Source: Aquimarina aggregata (GTDB taxonomy: Bacteria > Bacteroidota > Bacteroidia > Flavobacteriales > Flavobacteriaceae). From it: DNA of 64,000 bases. Within the stretch, counting starts at the first letter, position 1; every line of letters begins with the position of its first letter. The notes under the pieces are model-generated. The model did no database searches, had not been told where the DNA came from, and saw only the letters and a program-made list of their open reading frames with translations. The stretch lies in contig NZ_LQRT01000058.1 of the NCBI RefSeq assembly GCF_001632745.1, positions 124,001 through 188,000 of the forward strand, in the 5' to 3' direction. A program made the translations under genes and the position numbers. Positions 34,096 through 41,882 of this stretch are shown one piece after another.

Positions 34096-36450
34096 ATGAA
34101 AGATAAAAGAACATCATCCCCGAAAGAAAAAGAAAAGATGAAAGAAAATGATAATTCAAACCCTCCTGAATTCAATGGTTTACTAAGGGGAATGACTTTT
34201 AACCTACATGGGTTTTCTACATCTAACCACTCTAAAAAAGATGCCCTGTCAAAAAAGCACTATGTATCTCAAGAAAAAACTGAAAATAAGAAAACCAAGA
34301 GAGCAAAGTCCTACAACGACAGGAGATCACTTGTAAAAGGTATTTTAAAACAATTATTTGATAAACGACTTAAAGAGTATCTAGATAAAGTAGATGAAAT
34401 TTCTGATTCCCTAAAAAAGGAGAATATAGAATTAGATGAAAATGAAAAAAGAAGCATTAAAGATGCTGAACCTTATTTATCAAGTAATAATGAAGATTGG
34501 AACATTGAAGATATTAAATCAATTATCGAAAATATTAATTCAATTAACAAAAAGCTATCATTATCAGTACTAAGTGCGAGAATTAAAAATGGTGATATAT
34601 CTGGGATTTTGAACTATTTTTTTGATCAAGGTCAAGTAAAAGGAATACCAGAGTCATATGACTATGAAGGATTTAACATTTTTTTAGTAAAGGCAAAAGA
34701 GCTTCGTAGCTTATGGAAAACATTAGGTAGAACTATTGAAATAGTAAATGAAGGAGACTTCAAAAAAGAATTGATTAGTCTGAAGGATTCAATAAAAGAA
34801 GTAGAAGACTTGGATAAGGAACTGAATAAACTCGCGATTGTAGAGAGGTTGACTGCGATTTTAAAGCAAGAGACAAATCCAATTGACTTTATGCTGCTTA
34901 ACGAGATGAATACAGGTATGGATGCTTTCAAAACTGAGGTAGAGATCAGTACAGAAAATAAATATAAAGTAGCCAAAGGTCCCATGATGAAAGCAAATGG
35001 AGGCATAGGCCAGATTGAATATTATCCTCTTGTTTACAATGCTGAAAAGCTAGAGCACGAAAGTTCTTTTTATGTTGGTCTTCGTAAGGGAAAAGTTGAG
35101 ATCGATCATGCAGAAACAATAAATTGGAAAAAAATCGAAAATCAGAAAGATAAAGATAATTTCTTGGATCATCGTCCTGTAATTGTGCATAAACTTAAAG
35201 TAAAAGATAAGGAAGAACCAGAAATATGGCTGGCAGGAGTGCATACCACTCCAGAAGGGACTGAGTTTGAACGTGTCAATATTTACACACAACTGGTAGA
35301 ACCTCTTAAAAAATTGAAGAAAAAGGCTGAAAAAGCAGGTGCAGTACTGGTAATAGGAGGAGATTATTATATAGCAGAGGAGGCTAGAGTTGTATCAGAT
35401 AAACAAATAGGCAGGAATGAGGTTTTTGATAAAGATGATAATAAGATAGAAAGAAAAGGAAAAGAAGGGACAAATGTGAATGAGATTAGGAATTTAGAAT
35501 TTAGTGAAGATGGGGAGAGGCAACCTCTCAATTTTACCAAGCGAATTGCCAAAATTGGGCTATCAGATAAACGTCCTATTACTGGCACCAATCAAAATTC
35601 GACTGGGTTACAGGTAGCAGACTATTTTGTGGTGCAGGATCATATGAAAGATAAGGCTAGAGTAGGTTTGTTGCATCCTGAATCTAACCAGATATATGAG
35701 TTAGAAAGTGAAGAACAGGATATATCTAAGTATTGGCTAACTATAAGCGATCACCTCCCAGTGATGATAGAAATAAATCCTAGTGATGCCTTAGAAAATG
35801 AGAATGATCCATTTGTAAAAAAAAGGCTGGTAATTATGAATTATTTAAGGAAGCTGCAAAATGATTGGAGAAAGATTATTATTGAAGAACTCAAAAATCA
35901 AGAAATTAAATTAGATACAAAAGACCCTACTAATAAAAACCTTGAAGAGTTTCTGAGAGATGAGAATATAAAAAAAGAAGTAGAAAAACAAGAAAACAAA
36001 GAAAATATATTAAAATTCGTTTTTAATAGAGTTAGACCATTAAATCTGGGCGAAGAAGAAAATGATGAGGACATTCCAAGGGAGTTCAAAGAATTAAAAG
36101 ATGAATATCAAAAATGGTTAGAAAAAAATAAAGATCTAGGAAAAGTTACCGATAGTGAAATAGCTGAACTAGAACCTGAAGATGAAAATCAAAATATAGT
36201 GTTTACTCTAGGAGATTTTGAAAAATACTTAGCTATTGGGGGAGTTTTTGAAAACAAATCTGAAGACGACAATATGGAAGATAGTGATTTTGAAGATATG
36301 GGTTCAGAAGAAAATTTAGAAGAAGATAGCTTAGAAGAAAGTGAACCAGAACAAAAAGGAATAAAAAGAAAAAGGTCTGAAAAAAGAGATAATACAGTAC
36401 AAATAGGAGGCAAAAATAAGAGAAGAAAAAAAATCGAGGAAACAACTTAA
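34096..36450 (+). CDS. DNase I/CdtB-fold (EEP) nuclease-like putative effector with NLS-like tail
   Basis: The 784-residue protein shows the motifs of the endonuclease/exonuclease/phosphatase fold in order: TFNLHG (N36), LLNEMN (E270, metal-binding Glu), AGVHTTPE (H383), VIGGDYY (D423) and TISDHLPVMI (S551-D552-H553). Between the first two motifs a helical insertion of about 200 residues replaces the usual short spacing, and the usual Asn of the GD-x-N motif is Tyr425, so activity may be altered. The N-terminus is basic and Lys-rich (MKDKRTSSPKEKEKMKE). The C-terminus has an acidic run (about 715-750) and two basic clusters, KRKR (757-760) and KNKRRKK (773-779), resembling eukaryotic nuclear localisation signals. 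CdtB-type toxins of this fold cut host DNA; phosphatase activity is an alternative. No signal peptide. I infer a cargo of the TcA system. Confidence 0.75.
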   Translation: MKDKRTSSPKEKEKMKENDNSNPPEFNGLLRGMTFNLHGFSTSNHSKKDALSKKHYVSQEKTENKKTKRAKSYNDRRSLVKGILKQLFDKRLKEYLDKVDEISDSLKKENIELDENEKRSIKDAEPYLSSNNEDWNIEDIKSIIENINSINKKLSLSVLSARIKNGDISGILNYFFDQGQVKGIPESYDYEGFNIFLVKAKELRSLWKTLGRTIEIVNEGDFKKELISLKDSIKEVEDLDKELNKLAIVERLTAILKQETNPIDFMLLNEMNTGMDAFKTEVEISTENKYKVAKGPMMKANGGIGQIEYYPLVYNAEKLEHESSFYVGLRKGKVEIDHAETINWKKIENQKDKDNFLDHRPVIVHKLKVKDKEEPEIWLAGVHTTPEGTEFERVNIYTQLVEPLKKLKKKAEKAGAVLVIGGDYYIAEEARVVSDKQIGRNEVFDKDDNKIERKGKEGTNVNEIRNLEFSEDGERQPLNFTKRIAKIGLSDKRPITGTNQNSTGLQVADYFVVQDHMKDKARVGLLHPESNQIYELESEEQDISKYWLTISDHLPVMIEINPSDALENENDPFVKKRLVIMNYLRKLQNDWRKIIIEELKNQEIKLDTKDPTNKNLEEFLRDENIKKEVEKQENKENILKFVFNRVRPLNLGEEENDEDIPREFKELKDEYQKWLEKNKDLGKVTDSEIAELEPEDENQNIVFTLGDFEKYLAIGGVFENKSEDDNMEDSDFEDMGSEENLEEDSLEESEPEQKGIKRKRSEKRDNTVQIGGKNKRRKKIEETT

Positions 36451-36459
36451 TTGTAGTCC

Positions 36460-36521
36460 CTAGCTACCGCTAGTCTGTGATTAGTGGAGTCAAGAGTGAG
36501 TAGTTCGTAAACTTATCCAGA
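36460..36521 (+). repeat. Structured spacer repeat, copy B1
   Basis: The unit runs from CTAGCTACCGCTAGTC through GATTAGTGG and GAGTGAGTAG to TATCCAGA. CCGCTAGTC and GATTAGTGG can form a 9-bp stem (two G-T pairs) with a TGT loop. It is followed directly by copy B2 as a tandem direct repeat. Both lie in the 369-base gene-free spacer 36451-36819 between the nuclease and the kinase-like gene; a further hairpin (TACCCG 36682-36687 with CGGGTA 36703-36708) lies in the same spacer. Confidence 0.72.
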
Positions 36522-36531
36522 TGGCAACTAC

Positions 36532-36595
36532 CCAGCTACCGTTAGTCAATAAAATAGTAGCGGTAAGAGGGAGTAGCACATAAAACCTATCCAGA
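36532..36595 (+). repeat. Structured spacer repeat, copy B2
   Basis: CCAGCTACCGTTAGTC, AGTAGCGGTAAGAG, GGAGTAGCAC and CCTATCCAGA follow the same order as in copy B1. The arms TACCGTTAGT and AGTAGCGGTA pair around an AT-rich loop with one mismatch. The pairing is preserved although the arms differ from B1, which hints that the structure matters. Confidence 0.72.
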
Positions 36596-36819
36596 CCCGA
36601 AAAACCATGAATTTTTTGAATTAATCTGATAACGATAATCTTTTTGATATGCTGGTCGGGGAGTAAGAAAAGGAACACACCTACCCGCTATCGAAACAAG
36701 TTCGGGTAATATGTACGTGGTAGAATTACGGTAAGATTAGGGAAATACACACAAGAGTAGAGCATATTCTTAAGGAATCAATACAAGCAATTTCAACTGA
36801 AAAAAAATAAAACACAATA

Positions 36820-38277
36820 ATGATGAAAAGAAAGAAGCTTATAAATAGAACAGAAAGATTGGGTAGAAACAAAATACGAAAATTGGATACACCTGAAAAT
36901 GAGGGGTTAAATACTGATCAACCCGCTAATGAGATACCAGTAGTTGAGACCGAGGCGCAGACAGAAAATGTAGATACGCAAAGCCCAGTTGCAGAAGAAG
37001 CACCACAACAACCAACAGATACTACAGGGGCGAATTGGATACTTGGGATAGGAGGGTTGTGGCAATCCAGAAATGATGATACACTTTTTTATGATGGTAT
37101 CAACAAATATTACGTTCGAAAAACAGGGGAACAATACCAGTATATTGATAATCCTGTGAATAATCAGGTTTTTGGAACGACGTTTAGATTTGATTCGGTT
37201 CTAAACCGATTCGTAGCAGATACCCCGGATACAGAGGTACCTGAAATTAACCAACGAGTGCAGGCAGAAATAGCGGCAATTACTATAGAAGATGCTAGGG
37301 CATGGTTAGAAAGTAAAGGATACGGGTATTTGATAGCTGGAACAAAAATCGTTGCTAAACAAATAATTACCTCGCTTTATTTTAATATAAAACAAGATGC
37401 CTATGAGCTGTTTAAGTATTGGAATGCTGCGCATAAGGATGAGGTAGATAAACAAATCAGTCTCGAAGAAAGTGGAATCGATATCACTGCGGTAGAAACC
37501 GAGATAGCTTCTGAACAAGAGAGAGAAAGACAGGAACGAGAACGAGAACAAGCAGAAGCCGAAAGACTAACACCATCTATTAAGATGTTTAGGTTTGGAA
37601 ATAGGAGTATACATACCTCTTTGTTTAGCAGTGAAGGGGGTTTTCATAATATCTATAGTATTGACAACGCCCAAGATAATTTGGTAGGAGGAGTTGACAA
37701 TGCAAACCTACTGATACGAACCCCCAAACCCATTGAAGATGCTACTTCTGTGACTAGTGGGATACGTAATTATAATGCTTTAAGAGGTGAAATAAAATTA
37801 CCTATTATTTATAATAAAAGAGAGGCAGTAGAACAAAATTATTATCTGGTAGAAAAAATACCTCTTGCATATAGCTCGGCTCTAATAACAAGAATTGGTG
37901 AGCCCAAATATGATCTAAGATTTCAGCAAGTAAAGGAGGTGTTGGATCGCAATGTAATAGAAGTGTTCAATGCATTGCAATCTGGTCAGACAGCTCAAGA
38001 ACCAGTTCCTGATTTTAGACCGGATAATGTAATGTTTAGAGCTAATGGCAATTTGGTTTATATCGATTTTTCTGAAGCGGGTGAAAACTGGCAACCTCAA
38101 CAGATAGATACTTTTGTAGCAACTTATAAAGGGTTTATAGAGCAATTTGCTGGTAAAACGGTAGAAGATGTTACTAATTATTCTCAAGATGTTTATAACT
38201 ATTTAATCCAAGACCTACCACAAGGTTTTAAGGATAAATTAAATGAACGAGGTATTGATACGGCTTTGTTTGTATAA
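36820..38277 (+). CDS. Protein-kinase-fold putative effector
   Basis: The 485-residue protein has a basic start (MMKRKKLINRTERLGRNKIRK), a low-complexity acidic linker (about 25-70), an unassigned domain (about 70-240) with an E/R-rich helix (EQERERQEREREQ), and a kinase-like C-terminal half. There a catalytic-loop-like PDFRPDNVMF gives D398 and N403 five residues apart, and YIDFSEAG gives D416 thirteen residues later: exactly the spacing of D166, N171 and D184 in protein kinase A (DFS in place of DFG). A glycine-containing loop (SSEGGFHNIYSI, about 270) and a hinge-like YYLVEKIPLAY (about 345) stand upstream in the right order. It would phosphorylate or otherwise modify a target. Secreted bacterial effector kinases with reduced folds are known. 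The position in the toxin island suggests TcA-delivered cargo. Confidence 0.68.
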   Translation: MMKRKKLINRTERLGRNKIRKLDTPENEGLNTDQPANEIPVVETEAQTENVDTQSPVAEEAPQQPTDTTGANWILGIGGLWQSRNDDTLFYDGINKYYVRKTGEQYQYIDNPVNNQVFGTTFRFDSVLNRFVADTPDTEVPEINQRVQAEIAAITIEDARAWLESKGYGYLIAGTKIVAKQIITSLYFNIKQDAYELFKYWNAAHKDEVDKQISLEESGIDITAVETEIASEQERERQEREREQAEAERLTPSIKMFRFGNRSIHTSLFSSEGGFHNIYSIDNAQDNLVGGVDNANLLIRTPKPIEDATSVTSGIRNYNALRGEIKLPIIYNKREAVEQNYYLVEKIPLAYSSALITRIGEPKYDLRFQQVKEVLDRNVIEVFNALQSGQTAQEPVPDFRPDNVMFRANGNLVYIDFSEAGENWQPQQIDTFVATYKGFIEQFAGKTVEDVTNYSQDVYNYLIQDLPQGFKDKLNERGIDTALFV

Positions 38278-38499
38278 CCCGGATTGTGTATTGAGATCGT
38301 ATTAGGATATTTCCTGCTCTACAAGGTTTACGACTTTGTGGTCGATTTACTGCTTCGACTATAATAGAAAACTCACAGAACATCATTAGAAGCATCTGTT
38401 AGAGTACAAAAAAATAAATAGAGAAGAAGACTTAATGTTTGAGGGTTTTACCATGCAGGAAGAGAGGAGATTACATAATAACTTATAAAATTTAAAATC

Positions 38500-40131
38500 A
38501 TGCCAAAAGATAAAAGAAATAATAAAAGGAACACTAAGAAAAAAGGTAAGGAAGCGTTAACAACTAACGATGAATCACAGAAAAGAATACTAGAAGATAG
38601 CAATAAGGTGTATATAGAAAAACAATTAGAAGGTATTCAGGCATTAATACCGGGAAAAAATAAAATTGGTAATAAAAACGGAAGAGATAATATCAAAAGA
38701 ATAATATCTAAATGGACGTCTCCTAATGCTATCGATTTTGACGATATTAAAGAAGTTGACAGGCTTATTAGTAATGGTGGTTCTGCTGCTTATGAAAAAT
38801 TAGCATTAAGAGTAAATGAACTTAGATCAACTCTAGATCCCAGTTTAATAAAAGAAGACAATGTATACAAGGAATTTTTAGAGAATATTAATGAAGATTT
38901 CGAGGGGCTGGGTTTAACCGATGAGCATCTAAATGTGATTTTAGCCGTGAGTGAGGAGAATGTTTCTCTGGCAAGAAAGCTTAGGGAGTCATGGGTAATT
39001 ACGATTAAAAACATTAACAAAAAGGATGGGGATGATGACTTTAAGAATGATCTTATTCAGTCGGTGCTTAGACTGGTTACTATAGCAAATGTTCCTGTAT
39101 TAGGATTACATAAGGAATTGCAAAAAATTAATTTTGATAACGTTGATGATCTTGAAAATTTAAGAGAAATTTTAGAGCATATATATTCCCCAGAAGCTGA
39201 TCCGGTTCCGGATGATGTGTTACCAGATATATTTAATAGAAAAAATATTCCCGGGATTGACGATATCAAAAAAATACAGGAAAAGCATCAGACCTGGCCC
39301 GAAGCGATTAGGTTCTTAAATCAATTTGATGAAATCCAGGAATATATTCCCTCTTTAACTATTGAAGATACCATTGATCAAACAGAAAAATTTGGAAGAT
39401 TAATAGAAGAATTTAAGAGGACACTTCCACTTAAAATCCAAAACAGATTAAAGAATCATTTAAGTGATAAAGATTCTATTGGGGCATTGGCGGTGGTGCA
39501 TTCAGGATATACATTTTCTAAGGCGTACACGAATTTCAAAAATCCTGTAAGGTGGTATCTTAGAAAGACTGAGGGCATTTTTGAAGAAATTAAAACAGCA
39601 CATCAAGGAAGAGTCCATCCGTTACTTGAGGATAGAATAAAAGAGAAGCTGAAATTATCAATAGGTGAGGTTGATGTCATTTTAAGAACTTATAAAAATC
39701 AGAAAAGACGTGAGGACAAACCTATAGAATCAGATAATAGAATAGTCATTGACACTATTTTAAAGGAGGACTCCGATCAGGGAAGAAGACTTCGTGAAAT
39801 TATACAAAATGGTACTCCAGGGATGCATGCCGAAATAGGAGCTGCCAATCAGGCATTATTATCGGTGCCATCACACTTACTCGAACAAGAGATCGGAGAT
39901 CTAAAATTAGCAGTAATGCAACCGAGAAGTGTATCTGAAGGGGAGCTAAAGGCATCAGCTGATCCGGAAGGACTCAAACAAGCTTTAGAACGAAAACAGG
40001 AACAAAGTAAAGCCTGCTGTGAGAATTGTAGGTTTATTTTATCAGGGTCAGAACGGTACAATCCAGAAAATTTCAGAACAACAAACCCTGCTAATTGGGA
40101 AACGACTATGGTAACAAAAGAGAATGGATAA
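38500..40131 (+). CDS. Putative effector with C-terminal cytidine-deaminase-fold toxin domain
   Basis: The 543-residue protein begins with a very basic segment (MPKDKRNNKRNTKKKGKEA), continues as a long helical region (about 30-430), and ends in a domain with zinc-site motifs of the deaminase superfamily: H443-A444-E445 in PGMHAEIGAANQALL and C507-x-x-C510 in ACCENCRFIL. HAE plus a paired-cysteine motif followed by a short strand is the layout of YwqJ-like and related bacterial toxin deaminases, in which the domain also lies at the C-terminus. The substrate (nucleic-acid base, nucleotide or protein) cannot be told. There is no signal peptide and no recognisable immunity gene beside it. The gene sits between the kinase-like gene (222-base spacer, nothing seen in it except weak similarity to the repeat at 40342) and the stub of the membrane-protein gene. 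Confidence 0.72.
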   Translation: MPKDKRNNKRNTKKKGKEALTTNDESQKRILEDSNKVYIEKQLEGIQALIPGKNKIGNKNGRDNIKRIISKWTSPNAIDFDDIKEVDRLISNGGSAAYEKLALRVNELRSTLDPSLIKEDNVYKEFLENINEDFEGLGLTDEHLNVILAVSEENVSLARKLRESWVITIKNINKKDGDDDFKNDLIQSVLRLVTIANVPVLGLHKELQKINFDNVDDLENLREILEHIYSPEADPVPDDVLPDIFNRKNIPGIDDIKKIQEKHQTWPEAIRFLNQFDEIQEYIPSLTIEDTIDQTEKFGRLIEEFKRTLPLKIQNRLKNHLSDKDSIGALAVVHSGYTFSKAYTNFKNPVRWYLRKTEGIFEEIKTAHQGRVHPLLEDRIKEKLKLSIGEVDVILRTYKNQKRREDKPIESDNRIVIDTILKEDSDQGRRLREIIQNGTPGMHAEIGAANQALLSVPSHLLEQEIGDLKLAVMQPRSVSEGELKASADPEGLKQALERKQEQSKACCENCRFILSGSERYNPENFRTTNPANWETTMVTKENG

Positions 40132-40269
40132 CTACAGGGTACTCTAATGATTTTTTATTTCCGGGCAGATCATGTCCCTCATAACCCTATCCATATAAAT
40201 AGTCTAAAAGTCTGATCGGTCATCTGGTACTTATATGGGTTAATAGTAAAATTGAAATAATAATAGAAA

Positions 40270-40350
40270 ATGGAAGAACTAAATATATTTACAAGAATTT
40301 TAAATCAATTTGCTAACTATATAAAATCACTTGCTCTGCATGGTTTGTAA
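40270..40350 (+). pseudogene. 26-codon stub of the small membrane protein gene
   Basis: The stub encodes MEELNIFTRILNQF followed by 12 unrelated residues and a stop at 40348-40350. Its first 14 codons match the start of the intact gene at 41883 with a single silent base change by eye; similarity fades within 20 codons and the sequence runs into the repeat at 40342-40398. It lies before the 311-residue cargo-like gene, while the intact copy lies after it. Confidence 0.85.
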
Positions 40351-40398
40351 CTTCGTAGCCGTAGCAGTGATCTGGAAATGTTTAGTCTAGATGTTAAG
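40342..40398 (+). repeat. Spacer repeat D (pairs with 41487-41543)
   Basis: A 57-base direct repeat: the two copies share about 45 of 57 bases by eye, including AGCCGTAGCAGT and GGAAATGTTTA, without gaps. The copies flank the 311-residue gene on both sides. The spacer 40132-40533 otherwise holds only the membrane-protein stub and an unexplained AT-rich part. Confidence 0.78.
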
Positions 40399-40533
40399 CG
40401 CTAAATGATTGCGATAAGATTTTTAACTCACGTGACAGAAACCTGCCAGGTCTTGGTTGGGTAAAACAGATTAACATACATACTTCTGTAAGAATGCCAA
40501 TAAAAAACAAATTAGAATTCAAAAAATAAAAAA

Positions 40534-41469
40534 ATGTTAAAAAATTTTATAGGATATACACAAGGAGCGGGATCAGATCAGGCTCCTACCTTGTATTTCG
40601 AAAATGGAAGAATTACACAAGAACATGCTGACATTGATAATATAGGGAAAGATGTTCTTTCCCTAAAGGATGCTGCAGAACAATTGAGAGCTAATGTTAC
40701 ATACGATCAGGGTTCCAAAAAATGGGAGGCTGTATGGAAAACATTTCCTCGAGACAAAAATAATAAAGAAGAGTTGGCAAGAGTAAACCAGTTGCTAAAT
40801 GAAGAAATACCAGATGAGGTAAAACGTATCAATGTAAAAACTTTTCTTTATGAATACAGAAAATACGGAGATGTAATCCATCAAAGTCACAATTTAGATG
40901 ATTATCATACCCATCGATCTCGAGGGGAAATGTATCCGCCAGATAGAGAAATTACAAGAGAATTGGCTATATCAGCAACTCAAAATTATCCTGAGAAACC
41001 TAAAATCTTGATAAAACAGATAAAAAAGATTAATGAAGATATCAATGTATTATTAGATAGAAATAAAAAAAGTATATCCAAAGATCAATTAGATATTATC
41101 AAAAGATTAGAGCAAGAAAGAGATAGAAAAAATAATGAGTTGATCGGTCGAATGACGGAGATTAAAGAAATTCTATATAAAAAATGGGAAACACGTTTGG
41201 GAAGAGGAAGAGTTAGAGAAGAAGATATTGAAAGAATTGCAAGTGATAGTCAGAATTCATTACAAGAATTAGCAGAAAATTTTTTGGAAGCTTTGGAGAG
41301 GCGGAGTAAAATAATAAAAGATAATAGAAGGGAAAGAGACTTTATTGATGATCGAATCATGAGAAGAAGGATTGTCCCTAGGTATTCCCCTTATAGACGT
41401 CCGGTAAGAGGCGGAAGAGGTTCTCAAAGAGAACGCAATTTTGGACGAAGAAAAGGAGGAAGCCGATAG
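40534..41469 (+). CDS. Unrecognised protein with RG-rich basic C-terminus (putative fourth cargo)
   Basis: The 311-residue protein matches no family I know. Residues 1-150 look mixed alpha/beta and include a charged, His-rich patch (NLDDYHTHRSRGEMYPPDRE, about 126-145) that could be catalytic or metal-binding, but this is speculation. Residues about 155-280 are a long, highly charged helical region. The end (about 280-311) is strongly basic and RG/RGG-like (RRPVRGGRGSQRERN, GRRKGGSR), suggesting nucleic-acid or polyanion binding. There is no signal peptide or membrane segment. It is flanked by direct repeats (40342 and 41487) and by a stub and an intact copy of the membrane-protein gene, so it looks like an inserted cassette. 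By position I infer a toxin-system cargo or an accessory protein. Confidence 0.6.
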   Translation: MLKNFIGYTQGAGSDQAPTLYFENGRITQEHADIDNIGKDVLSLKDAAEQLRANVTYDQGSKKWEAVWKTFPRDKNNKEELARVNQLLNEEIPDEVKRINVKTFLYEYRKYGDVIHQSHNLDDYHTHRSRGEMYPPDREITRELAISATQNYPEKPKILIKQIKKINEDINVLLDRNKKSISKDQLDIIKRLEQERDRKNNELIGRMTEIKEILYKKWETRLGRGRVREEDIERIASDSQNSLQELAENFLEALERRSKIIKDNRRERDFIDDRIMRRRIVPRYSPYRRPVRGGRGSQRERNFGRRKGGSR

Positions 41470-41477
41470 GCTTCCTT
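41457..41477 (+). terminator. Strong hairpin over the stop codon of the 311-residue gene
   Basis: AGGAAGCC (41457-41464) and GGCTTCCT (41469-41476) form a perfect 8-bp stem with a GATA loop; the TAG stop codon (41467-41469) lies in loop and stem. No T tract follows beyond two bases, so termination is possible but not certain. Confidence 0.45.
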
Positions 41478-41486
41478 ACGCTGCGA

Positions 41487-41543
41487 AATTTGCAACTTCT
41501 CAGCCGTAGCAGTAATCAGGAAATGTTTAACCTGAATGCTAAG
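41487..41543 (+). repeat. Spacer repeat E (pairs with 40342-40398)
   Basis: Second copy of the 57-base direct repeat, starting 17 bases after the stop of the 311-residue gene. See the entry at 40342 for the shared blocks. The repeat is followed 24 bases later by structured repeat copy C. Confidence 0.78.
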
Positions 41544-41566
41544 ACCTTGTTGGATAACGAACAAAA

Positions 41567-41630
41567 CTTCTCTTGCTAGTGCGAGCTGCAGCTCGTGTCG
41601 TTAGTCTGTGACTAGTAGCGGTAAGAGAAG
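41567..41630 (+). repeat. Structured spacer repeat, copy C, with nested palindromes
   Basis: The ends TTCTCTTGCTAGT and ACTAGTAGCGGTAAGAGAA pair imperfectly; inside lie the perfect palindrome CGAGCTGCAGCTCG (41582-41595) and the family core TTAGTCTGTGACTAGT (41601-41616). The core matches copies A, B1 and B2. The rest of the spacer 41470-41882 has repeat E, a G8 tract and AT-rich sequence that should contain the promoter of the membrane-protein gene. Confidence 0.72.
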
Positions 41631-41691
41631 TAATTTAGGGAAATGTCTCTGCCTGCAGTACTTTGCCAATAATGGTCGATACAAGATGTAC

Positions 41692-41699
41692 GGGGGGGG
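41692..41699 (+). other. G8 homopolymer tract upstream of the small membrane protein gene
   Basis: A run of eight G is striking in this AT-rich region. It lies in non-coding sequence about 185 bases before the start at 41883. Such tracts can vary in length by slippage; whether it affects expression is unknown. Confidence 0.5.
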
Positions 41700-41882
41700 T
41701 ATATAGAGTGCCGATGATGAGTACTTCTTTATAATGTATTATTCATGTGTCAATCATTAAATATGTATTGCTACCTATCAGTGTTTGTCTTTGAGTATTA
41801 GAAACTGAACTTATATAGATTAAAGACTATGCTTTAGTATACATACAAAAATCATAATATAAACAACTTTAAAAGTATCAAA

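Noticed and set aside
36189..36445. Overlapping minus-strand frames opposite the acidic tail of the nuclease-like protein
   Set aside because: They are by-products of the Glu/Ser-rich coding sequence on the plus strand (Ser/Phe-rich on the reverse).
34096..36450. Reading the protein as an ordinary housekeeping exonuclease III
   Set aside because: Large helical insertion, basic start, acidic and NLS-like tail and toxin-island position do not fit a housekeeping enzyme.
38278..38499. Possible further copy of the 57-base spacer repeat near 38325
   Set aside because: About 20 of 30 bases agree by eye, which is too weak to list as a repeat copy in AT-rich sequence.
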